Part shown: piece by piece, positions 11,605-23,329 of the stretch
Position numbering within the stretch: the first letter of the stretch is position 1
Layout: every line of letters starts with the position of its first letter
Source of the DNA: Cryptomeria japonica
Lineage: Eukaryota > Streptophyta > Pinopsida > Cupressales > Cupressaceae
Direction: 5' to 3'
DNA: 64,000 nucleotides
Assembly (NCBI RefSeq): GCF_030272615.1
Contig: NC_081412.1
Coordinates: 25,133,501 to 25,197,500 of the forward strand
The notes under the pieces: model-generated
What the model saw: only the letters and a program-made list of their open reading frames with translations
The model's database searches: none
What the model was told of the DNA's origin: nothing
Translations under genes and position numbers: made by a program

Positions 11605-14600
11605 ATGGGTACTAAAGTGGGAGAAGGATCTCTGGAAGCTGCTCTGTTAGAAGATGGGAGTTCTCCACTGTTGGTGTCAGAAACGGTTAGAAATTCGTCA
11701 AATATTATGTTGTTTTAGTGAATTTGCTAATTGGGATAGCAGTTTTTTTGGTTTGGTTTATTTAATCAATCATTAGTGCCTTCCTCATAATTTCAGAAAA
11801 TTTTGTAATCCTTTCTTTTTTATAAAAATGGTTTATGGGTGTTCCTGTTTTTGGGGTTTGGTAAATTGCTTACTCTTAATATCAGATTTTTTGTTTAAGC
11901 ATTTGAGTTTTGTGATTTTGGTTATTGGGTTTTCTCTTGGGAAATTGATTGCAGTAAACATTGGAAAACATCAGATTGGTTTGTTTATTCTTACTGCTTA
12001 ATGGGTTTTTTTAATTTGTAAATCAATCCCTTGCCGAGAAGCCTATTGGCTTGACTGCATTTGGCCTATTGTTTGGAGATATTTGGAACGTGGAATTCAA
12101 TGCAGTATGTTATTCAATGGGCACATGACCATGTCTTTCATGGATTTCAACAGCGGTGTATATTTTATTTGAGTCATAAATTGGCGTCTTGAGAAGAAAC
12201 TTTTGGCTTAACTTTTCGCATGACTGCATAATTTGGGGATTTGAAGGGGCGTTTGGTAAATTCAACCCTTGCAGAGAAATCTTCGTCACGTTACTTGTAC
12301 TTGGTCTCACTTGTTGGTGTGTGTCAAACTCAGAATTTAATTCGGTGCAGTAATTGATTTTACGCGACCTTCTCTTATTGTGGGTGTGGACCTGTTTTTT
12401 TGGGGGGGATTTCTTCATTTTCGTACAATTTTTATTGTTTAGTGTTTGGTAAGTTGGCTTTCTGCAGAGAAATCTTTGGCTTAAATGCATTCAGAACTTG
12501 CAGTTGACCTATTTTGTTGAAGTAGACGGCAGCTAGAATTTGATGAGTTAGGTTACTGAATTTTCGCAATGACATATCTTCATCAGAATGGAAACCGGGT
12601 TGTTTTTCTTAGGGGGATAAATGGAAATTAGTTCCTGGAGGAGAAACCTCCAGCGTAAAAGCACCCTGGATTTGCACCTGGCATAGTTTGTTGATATGTA
12701 TAAATGATGCTGTATTACTCAATTTTACGCATGAACATGTGTTTGAGGGATTTGGACCTGAGGCTCATGTATGAAAATACCATCGATTTACCATTTGAGT
12801 TTATCCCATTGACTATTTCATGTGTAAACAAGCCCTAGTTTGCATTTGCTTAAATTTCGGTGTCTTGTGGAGTCTAGGCCTTAAAATTAAGGGCTTCTGC
12901 AATTAGAGGACAGATATTTTGATGAAAAAAAATTGTTAATGGAGAGGATTTGCCAAAGTTTCTTTTGCTGAGTAATTGTTTGTAGCTTTAATCATTTGGT
13001 AAGAAACAAGCATTAAAAGGTTTATATTTTCATTTCTTGTCCACGGATGATTTGTAGTATTTGTTACCATGATCACCCAGGTTCAGACGCGACGAGAGGT
13101 CTGTTTTTTTTATAACTTTGCACCATTAGTATGTTTCTTTATTTTTTTCCAAACTTGTCTTCGAAGGGGGTTTCTGAGGGGGAAAAGAAAATCTACTCTC
13201 AACAATTTATCTTTAGAAAATTTTTTGATGAAATAGCTCAAATGAACTATTGCATTTATGATGTCAATGAAGTCAAATTACGTCATTCTGATATACCATT
13301 AACTAGGCTAGATTCATAAAGTTGAGTTTTGTTAATTTCCTGATATTGCTTAATGTCATCAGATTTCTGCAATCCATGAGACTATGCTGTTTGATTCTGA
13401 ATTTGATGCTAAAACAATTTACCCAATCAAATCCAGAAACAAACAACATTAGATTTATTGCTGTTTGATACATGGATAAACTTAAGTGATCTTGTACTAG
13501 TCTTAGTGGTCTACTTCCAGTTGCTCATTAGACACATCTTTTATAATATCCTTATTTGAGAATTAAAATCCCTTTTGACACTACGTGAAGATTTTAAATC
13601 TTATGCCACTATGTTCTATGGTTGCAATTAATATAATGTGTTGTATGTTTGACAGGAAGGAAAGTACACTGGAGATGGATCTGTTGATACTGAGGGAAGG
13701 CCTTCTGTAAAAGCAGTTACAGGCAACTGGAGGGCTTGTCCATTCATCTTAGGTTTGTCTTTAATAGACATGTGAATTGCTTGTAAATACTATTATACAT
13801 GCTTTGCTGATAAGGTTATGTGAGCCTGTTTGTATTGTTTGAAAAATTTTCGTCTCATTTAATTAATTTTATTTTTTGCATTGCAGGAAATGAGTGCTGT
13901 GAGCGATTGGCATATTATGGTATCAATACCAATTTAGTGACTTACTTGACTAAGATTTTACATCAGGGTAATGCCTCTGCTGCAAAGAGTGTCAACACTT
14001 GGGCAGGCACCTGCTATGTTACACCACTTCTGGGGGCAGTTTTGGCTGATGCATACTGGGGCCGTTTTTGGACCATTGCAGTTTTTTCTACAATCTACTT
14101 CATTGTATGCTTAAATCTTGCAAAACATTTTTATTGCAAAGTTGAATTGAGAAGCTTGCTAAGTCTAGTTTTACGTCGGGAGTCTGATTCCTAAGTCCTT
14201 TCTAACCATGCACTTACTGAATATATTCACGGACGTATCATTTAGGGTATGCCTAACAAGGTTCTCTGACTTTTGTAGGGGATGGCAACATTGACTTTGT
14301 CAGCATCTCTCGCATTCTTGAAGCCTCCTTCATGCACAGGAACCGATTGCCCAACAGCAACTTTTGCACAATCTGGTGTGTTTTTCCTTGGGCTGTACCT
14401 AATTGCGCTGGGAACTGGAGGCATCAAACCTTGTGTCTCTTCTTTTGGAGCAGACCAATTTGATGATACCGATCCTGTAGAAAGAAAGAAAAAGGGCTCA
14501 TTTTTCAACTGGTTTTACTTTTCAATCAACGTTGGGGCTCTTATCGCAAGTAGTGTTCTTGTTTATGTCCAGGACAATATTGGTTGGGGATGGGGTTTTG

Positions 14601-15808
14601 GTATTCCTACAGTATTTATGGGAGTAGCCATATTCAGTTTCTTTTCTGGTACTCCGCTTTATAGGTTCCAAAAACCTGGAGGTAGCCCTGTCACTAGGCT
14701 ATGTCAGGTTGTAGTTGCATCAGTGCGCAAATTAGGAGCTGAGGTCCCTAACGATCAATCACTTCTATACGAATTACAAGACAAGAAATCTGCAATTCAA
14801 GGAAGCCGGAAACTAGAACACACTGATGAATTCAAGTAAGCCAAAATCTTTAGTTCATTGTAATGCTCTCTTTAGAAATAGCATATATAATAAAATATTG
14901 CACACTGTCAAGACACTATTTGATGTGATGCAGCAAATTGCAATCTTAGTTACTTTCTTATTGAAGAGTATATAATTTGCAGGTGCCTCGACAGAGCAGC
15001 TACAATTGTAGATGATGATGTTAGGAAGGGTGATTATTCTAATCCTTGGCGGCTATGTACTGTGACCCAAGTTGAGGAATTGAAGATTCTCCTTCGTATG
15101 TTTCCGGTTTGGGCAACTACTATTGTCTTTTCTGCCGTTTATGCTCAAATGTCTACAATGTTTGTAGAACAGGGAATGACCTTGGACACTAGCATTGGAT
15201 CATTTCATATTCCTCCAGCATCATTATCCATATTTGATACTCTCAGTGTCATTTTATGGGTTCCAATATATGATGGTCTAATTGTACCACTTGCACGGAA
15301 ATACACTAAGCAAGAAAGGGGTTTTACACAGCTGCAGCGAATTGGCATTGGTCTGTTGATATCTGTAATGGCTATGGCAGTAGCTGCTTTGGTTGAAATA
15401 AGGCGTTTGGATTTGGTAAAAAGTCATAACTTAGTTCATGACAGTGTCACAACAGTTCCAATGAGCATTCTTTGGCAAATTCCCCAGTATTGCTTGATTG
15501 GTGCGGCAGAGGTTTTTACCTTTATAGGACAGCTGGAGTTTTTCTATGATGAATCACCTGATGCTATGCGCAGTTTATGCAGTGCGCTATCTCTCCTTAC
15601 AACAGCGTTAGGCAACTATTTAAGTAGCTTCATCGTTACAGTCATTGCGTATGTCACCACCAAAGGGGGAAAACCAGGATGGATACCTGATAATTTGAAT
15701 GAAGGGCACCTGGACTACTTCTTCTGGCTTTTGGCATTACTGAGCCTGTCGAATTTGTTCGTATATCTTTCTTGTGCCCACCGGTACAAATACAAAAAGG
15801 CTGATTGA
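11605..15808 (+). CDS. NPF8-type (PTR2-like) peptide transporter, gene 1
   Basis: Coding exons are 11605-11685, 13656-13752, 13887-14104, 14279-14835 and 14983-15808 (81, 97, 218, 557 and 826 nt; 592 residues). All four introns are GT-AG. The first start is favoured because a TGA stop lies in frame two codons upstream. The protein belongs to the proton-coupled NRT1/PTR FAMILY of 12-helix carriers. Visible signatures are the ExxER motif (ECCER, residues 62-66) on helix 1 and the PTR signature FGADQFDD (188-195), with the long charged loop near residues 290-330 that separates the two six-helix halves. Similarity is highest to NPF8 proteins of the PTR2 type, which move di- and tripeptides across plasma or vacuolar membranes; that substrate is inferred. 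One oddity is YDG in exon 5 (about 15270) where the paralogue has YDR. Complete and apparently intact. Confidence 0.95.
11686..13655 (+). other. Intron 1 of NPF gene 1
   Basis: A 1.97-kb intron in phase 0, donor GTTAG and acceptor GACAG. It is T-rich in the usual plant manner. The open frames inside it (for example on the minus strand at 12110-12490) show no domain and are taken as chance. Confidence 0.85.
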
Positions 15809-16017
15809 GATTTCAGGGTAGGAGCTGAATGGGATGTGCCATTATCACATCCACCACATCTGAGAAATTTATGGAGAATGCACATAAAAATATTAGAATT
15901 GAATGTAGTATTACAATTGAAACACTGCTAATTATTTGTCAGGTTGCCCTTGATTAACAGTCATTTTAAGGGTTTGTAAGTATTTGTATATATTCTGGTC
16001 ACATGTATGAATTCCCG

Positions 16018-16026
16018 CTATAATAA
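16018..16026 (+). other. Candidate polyadenylation signal of gene 1
   Basis: An AATAAG hexamer lies about 215 bases after the stop codon and follows a TTTGTA-rich stretch (15975-15992) that fits a plant far-upstream element. No transcript data support it. Confidence 0.3.
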
Positions 16027-16164
16027 GAATTTGTCATCAAGAAAGCTGCTGTCTCATGTTTCAATATACCTTTGTAAATCTATATTATTTTCTTTTTTGG
16101 TATCCAGCATATTCACAAATCTATATAATAAGGTAGCATTCTAATCCTTTTGTCTTAAATTCCC

Positions 16165-16240
16165 TTCATTTTGATGATCTGTGATCCGAAAAGTTGATGA
16201 AAAAACAATAAACAATCAATCCAGAAACGAGAAAGAACAG
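16165..16240. repeat. Fragment related to the foldback element family
   Basis: This segment (GATCTGTGATCCGAAAAG and the following A-rich stretch) resembles the right end of the foldback element at 36066-36505, around GTGTGATCCGAAATGTTGATG. Only the end is present, so it is a relic or a chance similarity. Confidence 0.35.
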
Positions 16241-16537
16241 CCTTAATAGATTGTAGAAACCAGATGTCATTAATTTAAAACCTCGTTGACTTTCCAAACC
16301 TATTAAAATCCAGCATCTTGATTTGGCCACCCCATATTTTGACGTTTCACAAATCAAGTAGGGTATTTCGAATGAGTATGTTTTTAACTCACCAAGAACA
16401 AGGTATTGCCTTAATTTCGAACTGAAGAACGGGAAGGTTAAAAGCTGAAAAATCTGATTTCTTCAAAATCAAAACCTTGAACTTTTAGAAGAGATCTTGA
16501 CTAAAAAAATAAAGAGGGAGACAATATGAAACTCTAT

Positions 16538-16581
16538 GGGGCAATTGGAGTGTGGGAATGGGGCAATTGGAGTGTGGGAGT
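16538..16581. repeat. Tandem duplication of a 22-bp unit
   Basis: Two adjacent copies of GGGGCAATTGGAGTGTGGGA plus two bases (AT in one, GT in the other) lie in spacer DNA downstream of gene 1. Confidence 0.9.
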
Positions 16582-17284
16582 GATCTTGAACGTACATATA
16601 ATCTGCTCCCTCTTCGGCAGCTTTGTCGAATTGAAAGAAAGTTTTATGCGGTTCATAAGTTTACGTTTTAGAAGATTTGAAACATCCTGTAATGTCATTT
16701 TTGCAGCTGTTGGATATCCAACATTGGTTTAGAGCCAAGGTTTGGTTCATAAGTTTTAAAGACTATTAATTTGATTCAGGAGATGATGTTGATGCCAGTT
16801 GTTTGTGTATAATGTTTAAACACTTTCATATTCCAAGTTTACTGTAGTTAAGTAGATTCGGACTAATTGTTTGATATGAATTAAGCCAAAAAAATTCAAA
16901 GGAAAATGCAATAAGTAAGATATTTAAGTTCATAGGCAGCTATTGAACATAATTTAAACAAGAACAAGATTCACAATAATTGAATAGTTTCTTAAAATAG
17001 ATTTTTATTTTAACTTAGATTTTATACGAGGAGTATTTTATAGAGATGTATGCGTTAAATTCTGATTATATGTTTTGAATTCAATTATTAGATAATTTTA
17101 TGACAAGCAATAAAAATATGGTAAAATAACATTTTTTATTAAAATTAAAGAGTCAACCTACATGTTTGTAAATTTTATTCATAGAAATAGACAATCAGAT
17201 AAAGACAAACTTATTAGAAAGCTGAAAATGTTTGTTGGAATTGCTTAATATTGATACCTATAGTTGTCGGGGTTGTAACTTTTA

Positions 17285-17420
17285 GTTTGGTTACTCAAAA
17301 TTCAAAATTTGTATATTGGTTGAAAAGCTTGGAATATGAATTAAACAACTTTAATAACCAAAATTCAAAAATTGTATATCTGTTAAAAAACTTAGGCTAT
17401 GAATTCAAGAATTTGAGTTA
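17285..17420. repeat. Diverged tandem repeat, about 65 bp
   Basis: Two adjacent stretches both begin AAAATTCAAAA(T/A)TTGTATAT and run through similar AT-rich sequence. They look like an old local duplication. Confidence 0.55.
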
Positions 17421-17502
17421 AACAATAGTAAAGGATTATAAGATGTTAAGTGACAAAACATGGAGAGCTCTATATAAAGCTTGTGTTTGGATTACCTAAC
17501 AT

Positions 17503-17642
17503 GTTTCATAGATCATTATTTTTTTTAATCGATAAATTGTGGGATGTGAGCCCACTCCCATATAGCATAGATACCATAAAAGAAGAATGCTTCAGACACC
17601 AAGGAGCAAAATAGAGAGAAAAGTTTCATAGATCATTATTTT
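17503..17642 (-). mobile_element. Heavily 5'-truncated LINE tail with 20-bp target duplication
   Basis: The 20-mer GTTTCATAGATCATTATTTT occurs at 17503-17522 and again at 17623-17642, bracketing a 100-bp insert. Read on the minus strand the insert ends TTATCGATTAAAAAAA. The LINE at 22161-23974 ends TTATCGATCAAAAAAAA, so both seem to share a 3' end. Long target duplications, a poly-A end and extreme 5' truncation are the marks of target-primed reverse transcription. Confidence 0.75.
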
Positions 17643-18039
17643 ATTTATGTCAATAATTAAATTGTAAATATAGATAATCTATAATATCCATCTTGTGTAG
17701 TAAAATTAAAAGTTTAATACTAATTTCCCAATTAAATTCAATATCAAATTAAATAATGAAGTCCATTAGACATCTTGTAAATTAATTTTGGAAAAAAGGT
17801 TGTTGGTTCTTGCATGTTGTTAGGAAAGCCATTATTCAGTGTTTTAATTAGATAAGCATGGGAAGGGTCTGAATTCATTACATGTCAGCCATAAAGGCAA
17901 ATGGAGCAAATCTCACAAGACCTCAGATTGGGAAAGAAAAATGAACTAGCAACTAGAAAGCTTTTGATCAAAGTGAGGAATTGGAAAGAAACAAGGTTCT
18001 TGACCCTATACTTGAGGCTTATCTTTCACTACACATGAA

Positions 18040-18490
18040 AGAGTATGAGGAGAAGAGGAGAATCTTTCCTCCTACGAACCATAGTCCTAGCGATGTTATC
18101 ATTTGAGACCCCATTACAATGGGAGACAAGAGGTGATCCCATCTTTGGGGGATCAATAACATCCAAAGGAGGAACAACCAGGGTACCAAGAGAGACTGGT
18201 ATCAACCACAAGAGGAGACTGAATCTAAGAGGAAGTAGTAAGAGTAGTAGAAGTTGAATATGTAGTAGGAGGATCTATGGTAGGGGCTTGATGACATGAC
18301 AAACCCACTCCTGAAGTAGGACTCTCATCAGCATCCTCGGAAGAGCTATCCTCAGAAGAGACTAGAACCTTGATTGTGAAGTCGTCTTCTTTGGCATTCT
18401 TCCACCAAGTAGCAATTGCTTTCTAGTGCAAAAGAGAGTAGTCTGAAGCCAAGTGACCAATAGCAAAACAAGGACATCTGAAAGAGAGGT
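18040..18490 (-). pseudogene. Possible ORF1-like zinc-knuckle fragment
   Basis: On the minus strand a readable but stop-containing stretch includes FRCPCFAIGHLASDY, similar to a CX2C...GHX4C knuckle in which the last Cys is lost, followed by acidic, serine-rich sequence. It could come from the first ORF of a LINE or from a gag. The family cannot be fixed by eye. Confidence 0.25.
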
Positions 18491-18749
18491 CGTCATAATT
18501 GAGCAACATCATTATTCAATGTTACATGTGTTATTTTCTAGCTTTACAAGTTTAATTTTCCCCTTTTTTATTTTTTGTCATTTTTTGGGCTATGGCTTCA
18601 TGGCTGACCCAAACTTTTATAGGTCTCTCTAACCTCTCTTTGAATAAGTTGTGTTTGGTCGATGTGTTATCAATCCATGCTTAAAGCTATTGTAATAAAT
18701 ATTCTTGTGGATTTAGCCCAAAGGCAACAATTTTCTTTGGAAAAAGAAA

Positions 18750-19440
18750 AAGCAAATGAGTTTAAAATCAACGAATGTCTTCTTTGAAGCAAGGAGATTC
18801 CCATTATTATTTTTAATCTTGACTATGTGGTGAGGATTTAATTTTTTTCCAAAGATACATGTCATTATCTATAAATTCATAGGGCTTAGATTGAATTTAA
18901 GAATGCTAGAGGATTGGGTTCATAGAGCTTAGCCAATCGAAGAAGACATGGAGATAATCATGGTTGCCAATGGGTATTTTTTGGTTTCTTTTAATAGTAT
19001 CTTTTATTGTGTCCAAACATTTTAAGGTCCTTATTTTTTCCAACATGTTGGTCTTTTCATGATACCTTGGCATCTAGATTTTATCCTGAACAATGGAGCT
19101 CCCTTCTAAGATTCTAATTTTGATCCATCTATCTATTTGCCTTGTCACTGATTTTTTGGAAAGATGAATTATTGAAGGTTTTGAGTGATCCAATGGATTC
19201 CTATTTGGTTACCTTACATATTACTAGGGAGAAAAACAATTCTATTTATGCCCAAACCTATGTTGAACTAGATTTAAATACTCTCTTTCTAGAAGCTCCT
19301 AATACATAATGAGTGATTTTGTTTGGCATCAAGCCTTGAATATGTAGCCATTCCTTCTATGTCAAGGATTCCATCATTACTAATTTTTATACACAAACAA
19401 CTGGCATCAACATCATCTACTGAATCAAATTAAGGATAAG
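18750..19440 (+). pseudogene. LINE ORF1 relic (DUF4283-like)
   Basis: Readable pieces in shifting frames resemble plant LINE ORF1 proteins. One is ANGYFLVSFNS near 18970, matching the aromatic Fxxxx-F-x block of DUF4283. Another is LVTLHITREKNN followed by TYVELDLNTLFLEAP near 19205-19290, matching the usual ARxxVELDL block. The protein would bind LINE RNA. Stops are frequent, so no product is expected. Confidence 0.5.
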
Positions 19441-20429
19441 CAACAAATTCAACAAGGTAATCAAGGGTTTATTGTTGGTCAGTCTAATGTCAATGGCTTT
19501 ACCATAGCTTATAGCAAAGCTTAAGATCAATCTCCAAATCCTAGAGGAACTAAAGCTAGTTCTAGATATACAAATAGGTTTTCTATTATATGAGAAATAC
19601 CCACAACATTTCAAGACAATCAAGATGAAAATAGGGAAAGTTTGACAACAAATCAAGGGAATGATGAAATAATGCAAATGAAGAAAATCTCGATAAATCA
19701 TGGACGGTTAATTTTTTCAATAAGAAGCAAGACTAGATACAATACAAGACCTTCCAATTTTGGGGAAGTTTTTGGATATGCTTGTTGCATAATTAATATC
19801 CACCATGCTCCATTGTTTCCAAGTAAGTATATTATTTCTACCCAAAACCCTCTTTTCAATCTTAATAAGTCTCAAAATCTTGGAGTTCAAGAGATTTTTC
19901 TTACCTCCATAAATATTGAACATGTGCCTAAAACTTGTCATGGACTTTCATAAACAAGAAAATCGTTTTTTATTTCATTCAAAAGATACCTTGAATAAAA
20001 AAAATTCAAGTAAATAAAAAGAAAAAGATCCTTCAACTTGGACTTTAGGTATTAAATAAAGCTTTTCAAAAAAAGGAAAACAAGAGGCACTCAAAGCAAG
20101 TCATAAGATTGGCCATGATAAATCTGAGAGAATACCTATTGGTTTCATTTATTTTCAACCAAGTGGATTTATCTCTCCCTTACCCATCATCCTAGAATGT
20201 AAGAGAGCTTGGCCACAAACCTAGACAAAATTTTGCTAGAAGAATGATTAAATCTTTTAGCCCTTTTATGTTGTTCATTCAAAAAAAAAAAAAAGCTTCC
20301 CAAAGAATATGTTAAAATTTTTGGTTGTAGCATTGATAAAAGATTGTTATTTTTGCCTTTGCTCTATCTATGGTCTTATGTGTGCTTGGGATTCCAAATA
20401 ATTTTTTAAGTTGCAATTGTGGTCTCTCT

Positions 20430-20930
20430 TTAGAAGGGTCCTAACAAACAAAAATCTCAATGTTTTGATCATTAATTATTATGCTCCCCAAGATCTCCAA
20501 GGTAAGGTTAAAATTTGGGATAATCTATAGGCTCACAAACGAGCTTCTCCTTAAGATTATCCTTGGATCATTGGAGGTAACTTCAATGTTGTGTTATTCC
20601 TAAATGAAAAATGGTGGACTTCCTACCCTCCCTTAAGATAGTCTTCTTCATCTACAACATGTTAATTATTTTTAGTTAATTGATATCTCTCCAAGCAATA
20701 GTTTGTTCACTTGGAATAGTCAAAGAACTAGGGATGCTTTTACTATGAAACATTTGGCTAGATTTTTGGTGAGTGGTTCTTGGCCTTCTTTTCTTAGCAC
20801 CTTTGCCTTGCTTCTTCCATCCTAGAGAATGTGGGTTAGGATGATTGGACCATAGATTGGTAGTAGGAAGGATTCTTTGAGCCTTACAATTCATCATTTA
20901 GATTTTAACTCATGGTAAAAAATATGACCT
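20430..20930 (+). pseudogene. LINE endonuclease relic
   Basis: The fragment NVLIINYYAPQDLQGKVK is followed by WIIGGNFNVVLFLNEK at about 20565-20620, which corresponds to the IIGGDFNxVL block of the AP-like endonuclease that nicks target DNA; the usual Asp reads Asn here. Downstream, LDRFLVSGSWPSF near 20757 fits the RLDRFL block. Several in-frame stops are present. Confidence 0.6.
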
Positions 20931-21399
20931 ACAATAAAATAGTAGACTTTTGTGGAAAGAAGGTATACCGCATCATGGTATGGGTTTGTATGTTTTGTTT
21001 AGCAAATTATGTTTTTCCTCATTTGATAACATTATGCAAAGAAAATTTATTCAATAGCAAGGCTTAGGTAAGGATCTCTTAACTTAGCATTCTAGATTCT
21101 AGGATCAAATGGAAAAAATTGAGTTTTGGGAGGAATTGTGTGGTGACAAAGATCTCATGCTAAATGGTTATAGGTAAGGAATGAGAATTCTTCTTTTTTT
21201 CATGATTTTGTTATGGCACAAAAAACATGTTAATACTTTCAAGGAGATCTAAAAAAATGATGGACCTAGGATTGAACCCATTTAATATATCTAATCAAAG
21301 GTTGCTTCTTACTTTTCAAAGTCCCCACTAATTTATCTATTGATAATTGATGCATCATTTTCAATTGTATTCCAAGAATTGTCTCTCCTAAATCCTTCT

Positions 21400-21694
21400 A
21401 CAATAGCCTTATTTCTATGAATGAGCTAGAGTAGATTATTTTATGATGAAACAAATAAAGGCCTAGATCTAGAGAGATTTCCTATTGAGTTCTTTCAATT
21501 TCTTGGGATATTGTCAAAGATGATACTTTAGAGTCTTCTAAGGAACTTCACACCTCAAAGCAAATGTTAAAATCTCTTAATAACATTTTTTTTGCTGTAT
21601 TTCTTAAGAAATATTTTATTTTGAATTTTTTTTAAGTTTGATCCATAGCTCTTTGGAATACTAATAATATTTTCTCCAAAACTATTACTAAGTG
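21400..21694 (+). pseudogene. LINE reverse transcriptase relic, first part
   Basis: Fragments such as FFQFLGYCQR/FWDIVKDD and SIALWNTNNIFSKTITK (around 21490-21690) match the N-terminal LINE RT blocks (IEFFQxxWxIVKxD and SLCNxxYKIIxKxxxxR). The reading stops where the foldback element enters. Confidence 0.5.
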
Positions 21695-22105
21695 TAGATA
21701 ATAGATTTCCACAATCCATAATATATCATTTGTTATTTTTGGATTCAATTGAGTGCGATGTTTTTAACATCAATGTTTTGGATCACACTCTATGATCCAT
21801 CATCAAGATGTTAGAGAGCTCAAAGAGATATTAAATAGTTTGTTGAAGACCAAGACTGACTTATAAAGAAAGAGGAGAGCATGCACAAGGTACAAGGTGT
21901 TGAAAGTGTAACCAACTATGCATTATGCATCTTCTCCTCTCTCCTTTGCTCCTTCATCTCTCTTTATAAGTTGGTATTGGTCTGCAACTAACCATTTTAC
22001 ATCTCCTTGAGCTCTCTAGCATCTTGATGGTGGATCACAAAGTGTTATCCAAAATTTTGATGTTAAAAACATCAAACATAATCGAATCCAAAAACAACAA
22101 ATGAT
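21695..22105. mobile_element. Foldback (long inverted repeat) element 1
   Basis: The interval is almost wholly an imperfect inverted repeat. The left arm, starting at about 21719 with ATCATTTGTTATTTTTGG, pairs with the right arm ending at about 22105 (CCAAAAACAACAAATGAT). Each arm is about 180-190 bp and the centre falls near 21915. ATTACTAAGTG flanks it at 21684-21694 and 22106-22116. An 11-bp duplication and long inverted ends are typical of Mutator-like miniature elements, but 24 bases at the left end are unpaired, so the class is uncertain. It interrupts the LINE RT. Confidence 0.75.
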
Positions 22106-22199
22106 ATTACTAAGTGACTAAAATGACTCTTGTTTATGTCTTTAGAATATGGGTGTTTGTAGGCCTGCTAATGGGCTTTTGAGGGCTTATCCTCCTAGG

Positions 22200-22668
22200 G
22201 CTGTTGAAAAAAGGCATGTATGGATGCTACCAGACAGGGGATGGATCAAAACCAACTTTGATGGGGCATCCAGGGGGAATCTCGGGATCTCCGGTGCAAG
22301 GGTCATTGCTCGAGATGAGAAAGGTAGTATTTTAGCATTTGGAGCAAAGAGATTGGTGGATGGCACTAACAATGAAGCTGAGTGTCAGGCGGCAATTGGA
22401 GGTGAAAAAACTACACCTTGAAGGGGACTCCCAGATAGTGGTGAATGGCATCACTAGGGGTAGGATGGATGCTTGGCACCTGGATAAACATATCAGAAGA
22501 ATACATGACCCCCTGAATGGGTTCGAGGACTTTAAAGTATCGCATGTTCTAAGGGAAGTGAATGCAGAAGCTGATGTGCTCTCGAACGTAGGTGCAAATG
22601 GTTCCTTGGCTGAACATTTTAACTTCTTTGAAGACTTAAGGGATTTGGATCCCTTAGAATTTGTATGA
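22200..22668 (+). pseudogene. LINE RNase H domain (RVT_3-like), frameshifted
   Basis: The domain opens with WIKTNFDGASRGNLGISGA (first catalytic Asp), continues to NNEAECQAA (Glu), then breaks near 22395 where a short deletion and a frame change occur. It resumes with LEVKKLHLEGDSQIVVNGI (Asp) and ends with VNAEADVLSN (last Asp). All four catalytic positions are visible. The enzyme would remove RNA from the RNA-DNA hybrid made by the LINE. The break makes it non-functional as it stands. Confidence 0.8.
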
Positions 22669-22714
22669 AGAAGCGTTGAGTATGAAAGGAGAACCCGAGA
22701 AGTTGTGAAAAGCT

Positions 22715-23329
22715 ATGTGTGAACCCATTTTAGATATGCATGTTGAGGGGTGGGGAAGGGTTATGTGGATTGAGTACATTGCAATGGCAGCAAGTGGAGA
22801 AAATGGCGGCGTAGGTGCAATTATGATAGTCAATGGAACTTTGGATTTGCTGGCGATGTGCGGTGTGAGGTGGTGTGTGCGGTGTAATAATTGGAAGGGG
22901 TGGCAACGTTTTGTGACATTTTGGTCCTCGGTTTTGGCATTTCGAAGAGGGATTGCTATTTCCTTTGCGAGCGTTGTTTCTTGGCTGTGTGGCAGGGGAA
23001 CAATGGAAGCGAACTTCTCACTGATCACTCTAGGCCAAATGCCAGCCTTTCAAGGCCCTATTTCAAGCCATCGTTTGAAGAATGTAATTAGGGTGGACGA
23101 GGAAGAATTTTGGAAGGTTGTTCGTTTGATGTTTGGAGACGAATTCCTGGACACTGACTGTCGCCCGCGAACTAATTTGGACATATCGTCCCTGTTTGCG
23201 GCACTGGTGTTGATGGTGGGAAGTTCAAGGGAGGAGGTGGCGTGGGTGGCGTCTCTAGTTCTAAGACCAAAATGGTCAATTGGCCTAGCGGAGTTGGTGG
23301 AACGTGTAGAGATTGGTGTGGGTTTGTGA
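22715..23329 (+). other. 204-residue open frame in the second LINE, function unknown
   Basis: The open frame starts with MCEPILDMHVEGWGR, about 50 bases after the RNase H stop, and is Trp- and Val-rich. I recognise no domain. Long overlapping open frames on the opposite strand (23050-23508, 23172-23579) point to GC-rich composition and not selection, so it is probably 3' untranslated LINE sequence. Confidence 0.2.

Noticed and set aside
12110-12490. 126-codon minus-strand frame in intron 1 of gene 1
   Set aside because: It lies wholly in a T-rich plant intron whose reverse strand is A-rich, with no domain and no paralogue in gene 2.
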